Positions 1-7,877 of a stretch of DNA of 64,000 nucleotides are shown here, one piece after another. The notes under the pieces are model-generated. The model was not told the origin of the DNA and made no database searches. It worked only from the letters and a program-made list of their open reading frames with translations. Each line of letters begins with the position of its first letter. Position 1 is the stretch's first letter. Position numbers and translations under genes: made by a program. The stretch is from the NCBI RefSeq assembly GCF_900109295.1, contig NZ_FOIZ01000003.1, positions 15,472 through 79,471 on the forward strand, in the 5' to 3' direction. Source of the stretch: Cognatiyoonia koreensis (GTDB lineage: Bacteria; Pseudomonadota; Alphaproteobacteria; Rhodobacterales; Rhodobacteraceae).

Positions 1-1
1 T

Positions 2-436
2 GGAGCGGCCCTGATCGGGGCCGCTCTCTACGCTTTGAGCAATGTTTCGGCGCAAACCGACCGCATTGTCTTGCGGGACGCCGATCCTGAAACCGTCGCG
101 CGTGGTGCCAGCGTGTACGCGGCAAACTGTGCCTCTTGCCATGGCGCCAATCTGGAAGGCCAAGCCAATTGGCGGTCTCCCGGTGAAGACGGGCGGCTTC
201 CGGCACCGCCACACGATGAGACGGGACACACTTGGCACCATGACGGTGACACGCTATTCCGGCTGACCAAGTACGGAGTGGGCGCCTTGATCAAAGATCC
301 CGACTACGCCACCAATATGCCGAATTATGAAGACGTTCTGAGTGATGAAGACATCATTGCCGTGCTAAGCTACATCAAATCGACCTGGCCAGAGGACGTC
401 CGCGCCCGGCACAACGACATGGAAAGCAGACAATGA
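2..436 (+). CDS. c-type cytochrome, 5' end cut by the window
   Basis: Periplasmic electron-carrier protein. The reading frame is open from base 2, and its first visible residues are a hydrophobic stretch ending ...NVSA before QTD, which looks like the end of a signal peptide. The true start therefore lies outside the window; an internal TTG at 35 is not the likely start. One haem-binding motif CASCH lies at 128-142, and a Met in NMPNY about 60 residues later is a plausible sixth ligand, as in small class I cytochromes. The stop overlaps the next start (ATGA at 433-436), so it is translationally coupled to copC. The partner is unknown; the context suggests copper or redox handling. Confidence 0.85.
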   Translation, partial: GAALIGAALYALSNVSAQTDRIVLRDADPETVARGASVYAANCASCHGANLEGQANWRSPGEDGRLPAPPHDETGHTWHHDGDTLFRLTKYGVGALIKDPDYATNMPNYEDVLSDEDIIAVLSYIKSTWPEDVRARHNDMESRQ

Positions 437-777
437 GATTGATAACTTTTGCGCTTCTGGTGCTGGCCGCAACCTCGACCGGAGCTTTGGCACACTCCAA
501 AGCCGAACAAACCACGCCTGCCAATGAAGCGACGGTCGCGTCCGTGGACGTCATCGAAATGCGCTTTGATGATCCGATGCGCGTGACCGCAATTTCGATG
601 ACCGGTCCTGATGGTGATGTGGCCATCGCGCGGGAAACCGGCATGGACGCCGTGACAGAGTTTCGCGCGCTGCCGCCTGCCGGCCTTCCGGACGGGGCCT
701 ATACGGTGGATTGGCGCGGTTTGTCTTCGGATGGCCATCCCATGCAGGGCACGTTTGGCTTTACGATAGCCGACTGA
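433..777 (+). CDS. copC: CopC-domain periplasmic copper-binding protein
   Basis: Small (114 aa) periplasmic protein of the CopC/YobA family that carries copper for its membrane partner CopD. A signal peptide of about 20 residues ends in ALA, leaving His21 as the mature N-terminus. With Asp100 and His102 (SDGHP motif near the C-terminus) this gives the known Cu(II) site of CopC proteins. The Met-rich Cu(I) loop of the classic plasmid CopC is not evident, so it is probably a Cu(II)-only type. It overlaps the upstream cytochrome gene by 4 bases and is followed at once by copD. Confidence 0.88.
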   Translation: MRLITFALLVLAATSTGALAHSKAEQTTPANEATVASVDVIEMRFDDPMRVTAISMTGPDGDVAIARETGMDAVTEFRALPPAGLPDGAYTVDWRGLSSDGHPMQGTFGFTIAD

Positions 778-782
778 TCCTC

Positions 783-1661
783 GTGGAAGGTCTGGCACCA
801 ATCGACGGATGGGCCATAGCGGCCATCTTTGCAAAGGCGACTGGCTATGGCGCGGCGCTTTTGGCGATGGGCGGGCCACTATTTGTTCTGGCTTTTCCAA
901 GCTCATCCGCGGATGTACGCCAACTGGCCCGGAAAATTGCCGTTATCGCCGCTTTCGTTGGACTTGTGGTGCTGGCGCTGCGCTTTGGAATCCGTGCCGC
1001 CCGTATATCAGGGATGGGTCTTCCGGGGGCCTTCGATCCGATGATGCTGGGCTTTGTCTGGGATAGCCCGCTTGGGGCAGCTGCCATCTGGCGCGGCGCG
1101 GGCGAGCTGCTGGTGCTGGCATTGCTGATGAGAGGCGGCGTAGGGCTCTGGGCAGGGCTGATCGGTGCTTTGATGATCGCAGTGTCCTACACGTTCATTG
1201 GCCATTCTCTTGGTGATCCCCGCTGGCTGCTCGCGTCATTGCTGACCTTGCACTTGCTGGCAGCGGCGTTCTGGGTCGGCGCACTGGCCCCGCTGCGTCA
1301 TGCGGTCGGCAAACCGGACGGGGCCGTGCTGCTCCATCATTTTGGAAACGTCGCCAGCGTAACAGTCCCACTCCTTATCGTCTTTGGCGTGATCTTTGCT
1401 TGGTTCATGACCGGATCACTTTCCGCACTACTTTCGACAGCTTACGGCTGGACACTTCTTGCCAAGCTTGGCGTTGTGACAGGGTTGATGGCGTTGGCCG
1501 CGCTAAATAAATGGCGGCTGGTTCCGGCGCTCGCCTCTGGCGTACGCGCTGCCGAGACCCATCTGCGCCGGTCAATCCAGATCGAAGCCATGGCGGTCGT
1601 GCTCATCTTGCTGGCAACGGCAACGCTCACCTCGATCACCACACCTCCGGTCAACCTGTAA
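783..1661 (+). CDS. copD: CopD-family copper transport membrane protein
   Basis: Inner-membrane protein of the CopD family (about 292 aa, about eight hydrophobic segments), thought to move copper across the inner membrane together with CopC. The frame is open upstream into copC. I chose GTG at 783 because it lies just past the copC stop and leads straight into the first hydrophobic region. No strong ribosome-binding site is visible, so coupling to copC is likely. Conserved features seen include GHSLGDPRW in the middle and a long hydrophobic C-terminal half. The exact start is uncertain. Confidence 0.82.
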   Translation: MEGLAPIDGWAIAAIFAKATGYGAALLAMGGPLFVLAFPSSSADVRQLARKIAVIAAFVGLVVLALRFGIRAARISGMGLPGAFDPMMLGFVWDSPLGAAAIWRGAGELLVLALLMRGGVGLWAGLIGALMIAVSYTFIGHSLGDPRWLLASLLTLHLLAAAFWVGALAPLRHAVGKPDGAVLLHHFGNVASVTVPLLIVFGVIFAWFMTGSLSALLSTAYGWTLLAKLGVVTGLMALAALNKWRLVPALASGVRAAETHLRRSIQIEAMAVVLILLATATLTSITTPPVNL

Positions 1662-1703
1662 AGCGGACCGTTCCAGCCCCTCCCGATCCCGTCAACGGCC
1701 CTG

Positions 1704-1976
1704 CTATTTTGACGCCTTCTGCAAAAGCCCGATCAGTTCGCCAAACTTGGCTCTTTGTTCTTCGGGATCGCCGCTTTGAATGGCCGTCTCGACACAGTGT
1801 TCCGCGTGGTTTTCAAGGATCAGCTTTTCAACACCCAGAATGGCGGATCGTATTGCTGCTGTTTGCGCCAGAATGTCCATGCAATAGCGGTCGGCCTCGA
1901 CCATGCCCTTGACGCCGCGCACCTGACCTTCCAGCCGCGACAGCCGGTCCAATGTCTTTTGCTTGTTCGCCTTCAT
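1704..1976 (-). CDS. csoR: CsoR-type copper-sensing repressor
   Basis: 90-aa all-helical metal-sensing repressor of the CsoR/RcnR/FrmR family. Cys32, His57 and Cys61 match the spacing of the Cu(I) triad of CsoR (Cys-x24-His-x3-Cys), and Tyr31 precedes the first Cys as in CsoR. This favours copper over nickel or formaldehyde as the signal. It is divergent from the DUF305 gene, and an ATACCC-N5-GGGTAT inverted repeat lies between them. It probably represses the DUF305-glutaredoxin-DsbA operon and perhaps itself; copper would release it. Confidence 0.88.
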   Translation of the reverse strand: MKANKQKTLDRLSRLEGQVRGVKGMVEADRYCMDILAQTAAIRSAILGVEKLILENHAEHCVETAIQSGDPEEQRAKFGELIGLLQKASK

Positions 1977-2026
1977 GCGGCTGCACTCCCCGATTTATGG
2001 AACCAAAGCACTGTTCTCCAAGTTGT

Positions 2027-2043
2027 ATACCCCGTATGGGTAT
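2027..2043. promoter_or_regulatory. Probable CsoR operator
   Basis: Perfect 6-bp inverted repeat ATACCC-CGTAT-GGGTAT in the short gap between divergent csoR and the DUF305 gene, 18 bases before the latter's ATG. GC-rich G-tract inverted repeats flanked by AT are typical of CsoR-family operators. Assignment rests on position and symmetry only. Confidence 0.65.
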
Positions 2044-2060
2044 CAAGAAAGGATTTGTCC

Positions 2061-2615
2061 ATGACACACGCCGAAGACTCTACAACGCATGCACGCAGCG
2101 CGCATCACGATAGTCACGCACAAAGCGGCGGGGGCGGTTATGGTCGGTTTTTCGCGATGATCGGAACGTCGACCGTGGTGATGTACGGGCTGATGTATCT
2201 CAACACCTATGCGCTTGATCACGTCTTCTTTTCGCAGACGCGCATGTGGATGGCGTTGTATATGGGCGGGATGATGGCTGTGATCATGCTGGCCTTTATG
2301 CTTGGCATGTACTCTAATCGGAAAGCGAATATCGCGATCTTTGCAGGCGCACTCCTCGCTTTTGCGGCAGGGCTTTATTTCGTTCGGTCCCAAGAGACGG
2401 TCGGTGACGTGGCGTGGATGAAAGCGATGATTCCGCATCATTCCATCGCGATCCTGACAAGCGAACGTGCAAACATTTCCGATCCCCGCGTGCGCGCGTT
2501 GGCTGACGCGATCATCGAGGCGCAGCGCGGCGAGATTGCGGAAATGAAGCGATACATTGCAGATATCGAAGCCAACGGGGATGCCGCAGCAGGAACCGTC
2601 CGAACAGAACCCTGA
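2061..2615 (+). CDS. DUF305-domain membrane protein
   Basis: 184-aa membrane protein. The N-terminal 25 residues are rich in His (six) and Ser, suggesting metal binding. Three hydrophobic segments follow at about 29-50, 63-84 and 90-108, then a DUF305-type domain with the family hallmark MIPHH at 123-127 and a charged helix to the end. DUF305 proteins often sit in copper-resistance clusters; their biochemistry is unsettled. It is the first gene downstream of the CsoR-type operator, with AAGGA ahead of the ATG. It is followed after 14 bases by the glutaredoxin-MauE gene, so these probably form a copper-induced operon. Confidence 0.8.
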   Translation: MTHAEDSTTHARSAHHDSHAQSGGGGYGRFFAMIGTSTVVMYGLMYLNTYALDHVFFSQTRMWMALYMGGMMAVIMLAFMLGMYSNRKANIAIFAGALLAFAAGLYFVRSQETVGDVAWMKAMIPHHSIAILTSERANISDPRVRALADAIIEAQRGEIAEMKRYIADIEANGDAAAGTVRTEP

Positions 2616-2629
2616 TACAAAGGACAGTT

Positions 2630-3421
2630 ATGATGCCAAAGGACACCCGCGATGTCGCAGATGTGACAACCGACCCCGCCGCCGCCGCGACCGGAAAAAC
2701 AGCCGTTCTTTACCGCATGGCCCTGCCAGACCATTTGTGTCCGTCAGGGCAGAAGGCGCGTTGGCTTCTGGACCGTCACGGCTATGAAGTCGATGATCGT
2801 CTGTTCCGCGATCGGTCGGAAGTCGATGCATTCAAGGTACAGCACGATGTTCCGACAACACCGCAGATTTGGATCGAAGGTGAGCGGGTGGGCGGCTATC
2901 AGGCCCTGCGCGAAAAACTGACCGGCTACGACCCGAAGGCCACGACTTACAAACCGGTGATCTACCTCTTTGCCGTGGCCGCCGCGACAGCACTTGCGCT
3001 GTCGATCGGATTTCTCGGCACGATCACATGGCAAACGCTGGGCTGGTTTATTTCGGTCTCGATGATCCTGCTGGGGATGCAAAAGCTTCGCGACATCGAA
3101 AGCTTTACGACGATGTTCCTCAACTACGACTTGCTGGCACGTAAATGGGTGCCCTATGCCTATGTCTATCCTTGGGTCGAGACAGGGGCGGGCGTTCTGA
3201 TGACCGGCATGTTGCTGACACCGCTTGCAGCCCCTGCGGCGCTTTTTATCGCCACGGTCGGCGCGATCAGCGTCTTCAAGGCAGTCTATATCGACAAACG
3301 AGAGTTGAAATGCGCCTGCGTCGGCGGCGGATCAAATGTCCCTCTCGGTTTCGTCAGTTTGACCGAAAACCTGATGATGATGGGGATGGCCATTGTGATG
3401 CTCGTGCGGATCGCAGGCTGA
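2630..3421 (+). CDS. Glutaredoxin-MauE fusion membrane protein
   Basis: 263-aa fusion. Residues 23-100 are a glutaredoxin-like domain with a CPSG site (Cys37), hence a one-cysteine form, and the TTPQIWI cis-proline region. Residues 105-263 form a four-helix MauE/DoxX-like membrane domain with a Cys-Ala-Cys pair (Cys228, Cys230) near the last helix. MauE-type proteins pass reducing power across the membrane to periplasmic thiol proteins. The next gene is a periplasmic DsbA-like protein whose ATG overlaps this stop, so the two probably act as a redox pair. ATG codons at 2630 and 2633 are both possible starts. Confidence 0.8.
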   Translation: MMPKDTRDVADVTTDPAAAATGKTAVLYRMALPDHLCPSGQKARWLLDRHGYEVDDRLFRDRSEVDAFKVQHDVPTTPQIWIEGERVGGYQALREKLTGYDPKATTYKPVIYLFAVAAATALALSIGFLGTITWQTLGWFISVSMILLGMQKLRDIESFTTMFLNYDLLARKWVPYAYVYPWVETGAGVLMTGMLLTPLAAPAALFIATVGAISVFKAVYIDKRELKCACVGGGSNVPLGFVSLTENLMMMGMAIVMLVRIAG

Positions 3422-4197
3422 TGGCCACGGTTGCTGTCTGGAAGCGGCGGGCTTTGCTGGCTGGCGGAGCCCTTGCCGTTGCCGGGTGGGTGAAAGGCGT
3501 CCCGTATCTGGCATCGCTGCGGCAACCCGACTTTGTATTCGAGGACATCCCCGACCTGTCGCCCTTCCGGCGGCTGAAGGGGGCTGGTGCATCGACACCG
3601 GGCGCTGGAATTTTTGCGGGTCTCGATACTGACGAACCGGAAATCGACGCTGATGACGCACTGGCACAGTATGTCAGGGAAAACCCCTGTGAGGCCTTTT
3701 ACGGCGAGGGGTCCAGGAACACGGTGTCAGTCGCGATGTTCTCCGACTTTGCATGTCCGATCTGTCGTGTGATGGATGATCGTCTGATTGATCTTGAAGC
3801 AAGTGACCCGGAATCCTTTCACATTGTCCGCCATCAGCTTCCGCTTTTGGGGGTAGCTTCGACAGTTGCCAGCCGTGCCGTGCTGGCGGCGGACCTGCAG
3901 GGCCGGTATCGCGATATGCATGCCCGCCTTATGCAAACACCCGCCGTCACGGATGAACGCTTTATCGCGGCAATCGCGCAAAATCTCGACCTTGACGCCG
4001 ATAGATTGCTTGAAGACATGCAGTCTGATGCCATCGACCGCCGCCTGCGGCTGACAGCAGCCATTGCAGATGTCTTCGGCTTTATCGGCACGCCCGCTTT
4101 CGCTGTCGGACGAACCGTGTTCATGGGGTCAATCCAGACAGGGGCGCTCCGCAAGCTGATCGCGGTCGAAAAAGCAAATCCTTGTATGACGGCCTAA
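3421..4197 (+). CDS. DsbA-like periplasmic thiol oxidoreductase
   Basis: 258-aa thioredoxin-fold protein of the DsbA/DsbG-like group. The N-terminus has KRR followed by a hydrophobic stretch (residues 8-24), which could be a Tat or Sec signal or anchor. The active site CPIC is at 112-115, and GTPAF near the C-terminus supplies the cis-proline. The start ATG overlaps the stop of the glutaredoxin-MauE gene by one base, indicating tight coupling. Likely role: disulfide exchange or isomerisation on copper-stressed envelope proteins, kept in the right state by the upstream membrane protein. The substrate is unknown. Confidence 0.8.
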   Translation: MATVAVWKRRALLAGGALAVAGWVKGVPYLASLRQPDFVFEDIPDLSPFRRLKGAGASTPGAGIFAGLDTDEPEIDADDALAQYVRENPCEAFYGEGSRNTVSVAMFSDFACPICRVMDDRLIDLEASDPESFHIVRHQLPLLGVASTVASRAVLAADLQGRYRDMHARLMQTPAVTDERFIAAIAQNLDLDADRLLEDMQSDAIDRRLRLTAAIADVFGFIGTPAFAVGRTVFMGSIQTGALRKLIAVEKANPCMTA

Positions 4198-4227
4198 TTC
4201 ATCGGCCCAGCGTGCAATCGCGAGGTT

Positions 4228-4244
4228 GTCTGCACTTTGCAGAC
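4228..4244. other. Short hairpin between convergent genes
   Basis: GTCTGC-ACTTT-GCAGAC, a perfect 6-bp stem in the 165-base gap between the convergent DsbA-like and SDR genes. No T-run follows, so it is only a weak terminator candidate. Confidence 0.35.
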
Positions 4245-4362
4245 GCGAACGCAGTGACTGCCGGCAATGCGGTCTGCGTTGCATCTTATGCCAGTTGCTG
4301 GACGGTCATCGGATGTCTGCTATGACAAGTGATAAGCAGCGTACGCCTCGCGCGTATCTTGT

Positions 4363-5310
4363 TTAGTGATCCCAGCTGAACCCTGTTGCTTCTTCGGACA
4401 CGGCCCAAAGTTTTTCCATGACGGCCTTGTCGTAAGCGTGAGGATTGAGCGTGCCTTTGCCGACCGGTCCGACGAATTCCATCCGGCCCGTCGGGCCATA
4501 AAGCGCGCGCTGTTCCAGTCCGTCCTCGGTGGCACACATGACTTCGGGATAGGCACCCTTTTCGGCGGATTGCACCATCGGCGTAAGGGTCATCAGCCTG
4601 AAAAGCAGCCTGGTCAGCCAGTTGCCGCTGGTGGTAATCAGCGAGGTTGCCGAAGAGCCCGGGTGACAGACGTACACCGGAACGTCCTTATCCGTCCCTT
4701 GAAGGCGATCCTGCAGCTCGTATGCGAACATCATCTGCGCCAGCTTGCTCTGGCTATAAACCGGGTTGGCGCTATAGTTTTTGTCCCAATTCATATCGTC
4801 GAATTGGATCGTCTTGATCCCCATATTATAGCCGAGGCTGGCGACGACAACTATTCGGCCTTTGCTCTGTTCGATCCGGTCGAACAGCATCCCGCACAGC
4901 ACGAAATGACCATAATGGTTTGTGCCAAGCTGACTTTCGAACCCATCAACGGTGAGCTTTTGTGTCGGCACCTGTGCGATCGCCGCATTGCAGATCAGTG
5001 CGTCAATACGGGGAACGGTTTGCAGAACCTCATCTGCCGCTTTGCGGACGCTTGCCAGTTCGGACAGGTCCATGCGCACGAAGCTCACATCGGCCTTGGT
5101 GCCAAATTCAACTTTCAATTCCTTGATCGCAGCGGTCGATTTTTCGGCGCTGCGGTTCAACATCACGACTTTGGCACCCTTGGACAGAAAGATGCGTGTG
5201 GCTTGAAATCCAGCACCCGCGTTGGCTCCGGTGATGACGTATGTTTTGCCCGCAAGTGAGCCGAGGCGATCAGGTGTCCAGCCTTTGGCTCCGAAAGTTG
5301 TGTCTGGCAT
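4363..5310 (-). CDS. Short-chain dehydrogenase, protochlorophyllide-reductase-like
   Basis: 315-aa SDR of the long classical type related to retinol dehydrogenase, WWOX and protochlorophyllide reductase proteins. The Rossmann motif TGANAGAG is at 27-34, the NAA motif lies in ICNAAIA, and the catalytic YSQSK is present. The substrate cannot be told from sequence. A broken AraC-type regulator lies divergently just upstream; SDRs of this sort are often controlled by such a neighbour, so its former regulator may be lost. Confidence 0.8.
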   Translation of the reverse strand: MPDTTFGAKGWTPDRLGSLAGKTYVITGANAGAGFQATRIFLSKGAKVVMLNRSAEKSTAAIKELKVEFGTKADVSFVRMDLSELASVRKAADEVLQTVPRIDALICNAAIAQVPTQKLTVDGFESQLGTNHYGHFVLCGMLFDRIEQSKGRIVVVASLGYNMGIKTIQFDDMNWDKNYSANPVYSQSKLAQMMFAYELQDRLQGTDKDVPVYVCHPGSSATSLITTSGNWLTRLLFRLMTLTPMVQSAEKGAYPEVMCATEDGLEQRALYGPTGRMEFVGPVGKGTLNPHAYDKAVMEKLWAVSEEATGFSWDH

Positions 5311-5477
5311 TGTGTTGCTCCTTGTGGTGTCGGACTTGCGGCCGTGCGATGATAATTTCTGTCTTGGAAGAGTAAATAAATCTCAAGAGATGTCGAAAAT
5401 AGGCTAGTTAGTCGCGAATACTTGCCTGATTGTATCACCGCGGTTTTCATGGCTGACCGAGAAGGGTTAACTTGGCC

Positions 5478-5688
5478 CCATGAGCAAAGTACAGATCAAA
5501 CAGCTTATCGAAGACCGCGCCTCAACAGTGCTGCGATGAAGATAGCCGGTGGCATGACCGTAAACGAAGCAGCAATGGGCGTGGGCTATGTCAGCCCGTC
5601 TCAATTCAGCAGAGAGTTCAAACGCATGTACGGGCAGTCGCCGCGACAATGGAGCGATGCGCAGCAATACTCACTGGCGATGAGTTGA
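5478..5688 (+). pseudogene. Remnant of AraC-family regulator, C-terminal DNA-binding end
   Basis: The last about 55 codons encode the end of an AraC/XylS helix-turn-helix domain (RLNSAAMKIAGGM, then VGYVSPSQFSREF and YGQSPRQW). The preceding part of such a domain (KVQIKQL) is visible in a different frame just upstream, so at least one frameshift separates them, and the effector domain is missing. This is a decayed gene. It sits divergently from the SDR gene, the usual place for its regulator. Confidence 0.7.
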
Positions 5689-5911
5689 GCCGTTGACCGT
5701 GCGACACCGCGCGCAACGACACATCATCTAAAAGCCGTTCACGCAGGCAGGATAATCTTAAACCTCATCGCCGCGATGGGGGTCGCTTTCCGCGATAACG
5801 CAACGCAAACCGAATGAGGTTGGCGCACGGTAGGTTCGATGGGCTGATGGCTTCTTCACAACCGGAGCGTCCCTCGTTACGCTCCTCTCAACCAGTTAGG
5901 GAGCCACCGCC
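5689..5911. other. Intergenic stretch, nothing recognised
   Basis: About 220 bases between the AraC remnant and a small gene. No coding signal, RNA or clear repeat was recognised. A promoter for the small downstream gene presumably lies here. Confidence 0.4.
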
Positions 5912-6088
5912 ATGAAGCACGTCCCCAAGCCCACCACTGACGACGATCTTATCCAGCAATTCTTGAACAAAGGCGGCAAGGTCACGAAGGGCAAGACCAA
6001 ACCCATGCCCGACGATCTGGGCCTGTCAAACAACGTGTGGGGTAACAAGCTGACGCGCGAGGAAAAGGCTGCCAAGAAGGCGAAATAG
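5912..6088 (+). CDS. Small basic protein of unknown function (58 aa)
   Basis: 58-codon ORF beginning MKHVPKPTTDDDLIQQF and ending in a Lys-rich tail. AGTTAGGGAG about 10 bases before the ATG serves as ribosome-binding site. It contains KGKTKPMPDDLGLSNNVWG, and its composition (Lys, Asp, few hydrophobics) looks like a real small cytoplasmic protein. I do not recognise a family. It converges on the Rho_N-domain gene, with a two-way terminator between. Confidence 0.55.
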   Translation: MKHVPKPTTDDDLIQQFLNKGGKVTKGKTKPMPDDLGLSNNVWGNKLTREEKAAKKAK

Positions 6089-6188
6089 AACCGGCGTTGC
6101 CTGACAAACGGCGTCGTCCGATCAGTCCGCATGGGTCAATGCGCCCAGTCGAACCGGTCACACCGCAAAAAGTTTGTTTGAAAACCTA

Positions 6189-6222
6189 AAGGGACCAGCA
6201 ACATTGCTGTTGCCGGTCCCTT
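6189..6222. terminator. Bidirectional terminator
   Basis: AAGGGACC-a-GCAAC / GTTGC-c-GGTCCCTT, a 13-bp stem with one A.C mismatch and a 6-base loop, between the convergent small basic-protein gene and the Rho_N-domain gene. Short A and T runs lie at the base of each arm. Confidence 0.7.
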
Positions 6223-6241
6223 CTGAGTTGTCAGCCGTCAC

Positions 6242-6883
6242 TCAATCGTCCGCGAGCGCGTCGACCAACTCGTCCTTTGTCATATCGGATCGTCCCTCGA
6301 TCTCGCGCTCTTGCGCGACATCGTAGAGTTCGTCCTTTGACTTTGCTTCCAGCGCGGTCACAGAATTCTTGCCGCGTCCGTTCTCATCCGTGGCCTCTTC
6401 GATGGCCTCCAGCAGTTCATCCTTGTCCATGGACGACCGGCCGGAAATATCGAGATCCTGCGCGCGTTCCATCAACATGTCCTTGGTCGGGCCGCCGTCC
6501 TTGATCTGGGCGACCTTTTCCTTCACATCGTCCGGCTGATCCACGAATTGTCTGGACCCGTCCTTTTTCTTCTGGGTCGAACGGGCATATTCATCTTCGG
6601 TCAGCAGCATGCGGACTTTCTTGGGAAGATAGCGTTCGCCACTCTCGCCCGAGTCCTCGCCGGATTTCGTGCCCCAGTCTTCCTCGGTCCATTCATGCAG
6701 ATCGGTTTCGTCCTGATCGGGGCCGTCATCTTCATACTCGCCGCCACGCTTCTTGTATTCCTGCACGGCAAGCTGGGCCTTGCGGGCCGACCACTGGCCA
6801 GGCTCGCCGCCCTTGTCGCTTTGGGTGATCTCTTCCTTGACCTCTTCCCAAAGCTCGGGGTCGCTTTTCTTGGCGGATGACAT
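6242..6883 (-). CDS. Acidic protein with two Rho_N-like repeats
   Basis: 213-aa highly charged protein. The N-terminal half (WEEVKEEI, GEPGQWSARKAQLAVQEYKKRGG) resembles the DUF5872-type domain found in proteins loosely named plasmid stabilisation proteins. The C-terminal half carries two Rho-N/SAP-like repeats (TKDMLMERAQDLDISGRSSM and SKDELYDVAQEREIEGRSDM), each a small helix-extended-helix unit thought to bind nucleic acid. Its start overlaps the stop of the DUF3140 gene by one base, so both are co-transcribed. The role is unknown; DNA or RNA association is an inference. Confidence 0.65.
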   Translation of the reverse strand: MSSAKKSDPELWEEVKEEITQSDKGGEPGQWSARKAQLAVQEYKKRGGEYEDDGPDQDETDLHEWTEEDWGTKSGEDSGESGERYLPKKVRMLLTEDEYARSTQKKKDGSRQFVDQPDDVKEKVAQIKDGGPTKDMLMERAQDLDISGRSSMDKDELLEAIEEATDENGRGKNSVTALEAKSKDELYDVAQEREIEGRSDMTKDELVDALADD

Positions 6884-7227
6884 CAGCTGTCCTCCTTAAG
6901 CGGGTCGTGGCCCCAGTTCATCAGCGAATAGCGCCAGTCCGAGTTCTTGACATCGTCATCCGGTCCGCCCTGCGACAAATGACGTTTGATGTAACCGACG
7001 ACGGTGGCCATATGGTCCCACTGATCGTCGGTCAGCTCGTCCTTGTTGGTGCGCTTGATCTTCACGATGCGCCGGCCCGATTTGTGACCCGTGCTTTCGC
7101 CGTCGTCATTGTCACCGACAGATTTGGATTCCTCGGTGTCCAGCCAGTCTTCAAGCGTGGCCGGGGCCATGTTCACCAGATCGCGCCATTCGTCCCAGAT
7201 CTGGTCATGTGATTTCGATGAGGACAT
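6883..7227 (-). CDS. DUF3140 family protein
   Basis: 114-aa protein matching the DUF3140 pattern: an N-terminal helix IWDEWRDLVNM, TLEDWLDTEES, the hallmark GHKSGRRIVKI, then DHMATVVGYIKRHL. It is the first gene of a two-gene operon with the Rho_N-like protein. DUF3140 genes are often found with such charged proteins and sometimes with Ku/LigD stress loci; the function is not known. Confidence 0.75.
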   Translation of the reverse strand: MSSSKSHDQIWDEWRDLVNMAPATLEDWLDTEESKSVGDNDDGESTGHKSGRRIVKIKRTNKDELTDDQWDHMATVVGYIKRHLSQGGPDDDVKNSDWRYSLMNWGHDPLKEDS

Positions 7228-7355
7228 GTCTCACTCCGCTTGCGTTAAAGAGCAAACCGCCGAAACCGCGTTGGGTTCCATGCCGCACGCATTTCCATGT
7301 CTTGACAGTCGGCAGGCAAGCACATCAAACAACGCCAAAAGCCAAAGGATCACCC

Positions 7356-7796
7356 ATGCCCCGCATCGTTCTTTCCAGCGATCACGCCGCCATCGCGCTG
7401 CGCCAGACCATCGCGACCCATATTGCAGCACAGGGGCATGACGTGGTGGATATCGGCCCGACAACGCCGGAAAGCACGCACTACCCCAAGCACGGGCAGG
7501 CCGCGGCAGAGCGGGTGGCGTCAAAGGATTGCGACCTTGGCATTATCCTCTGCGGAACAGGGCAGGGGATCATGATGGCCGCCAACAAGGTCAAAGGTAT
7601 CCGCTGCGGTGTCTGTTCCGATACGTTCTCGGCCCGCATGATCCGTGCGCACAACGATGCGAATATGCTTTCGCTTGGTGCGCGGGTGATCGGTGAAGGG
7701 CTGGCGCTGGATATCGTGGATGCCTTTGTGTCCACAGCGTTCGAAGGCGGGCGGCATGCCGCGCGCGTCAACATGATCGAACCCGCCACGGACTGA
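7356..7796 (+). CDS. rpiB: Ribose-5-phosphate isomerase B / LacAB-type isomerase
   Basis: 146-aa RpiB/LacA/LacB family sugar-phosphate isomerase that interconverts ribose 5-phosphate and ribulose 5-phosphate in the cytoplasm. The family pattern is clear: SSDHAAIALR at the N-terminus, DIGP, the catalytic-Cys region GIILCGTGQGIMMAANK, then RAHNDANMLSLGARV. I chose ATG 7356 because the family begins here; the frame is open upstream but does not match. Ribose versus allose or tetrose specificity cannot be settled. Confidence 0.88.
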   Translation: MPRIVLSSDHAAIALRQTIATHIAAQGHDVVDIGPTTPESTHYPKHGQAAAERVASKDCDLGIILCGTGQGIMMAANKVKGIRCGVCSDTFSARMIRAHNDANMLSLGARVIGEGLALDIVDAFVSTAFEGGRHAARVNMIEPATD

Positions 7797-7877
7797 TCCG
7801 CCGCGTTTGATCCAGAACAATCCGCGCTTTGGGCGCAGATGCTATCGTTTTCCTGCGCATCAATGCAGGAGGAGGCC

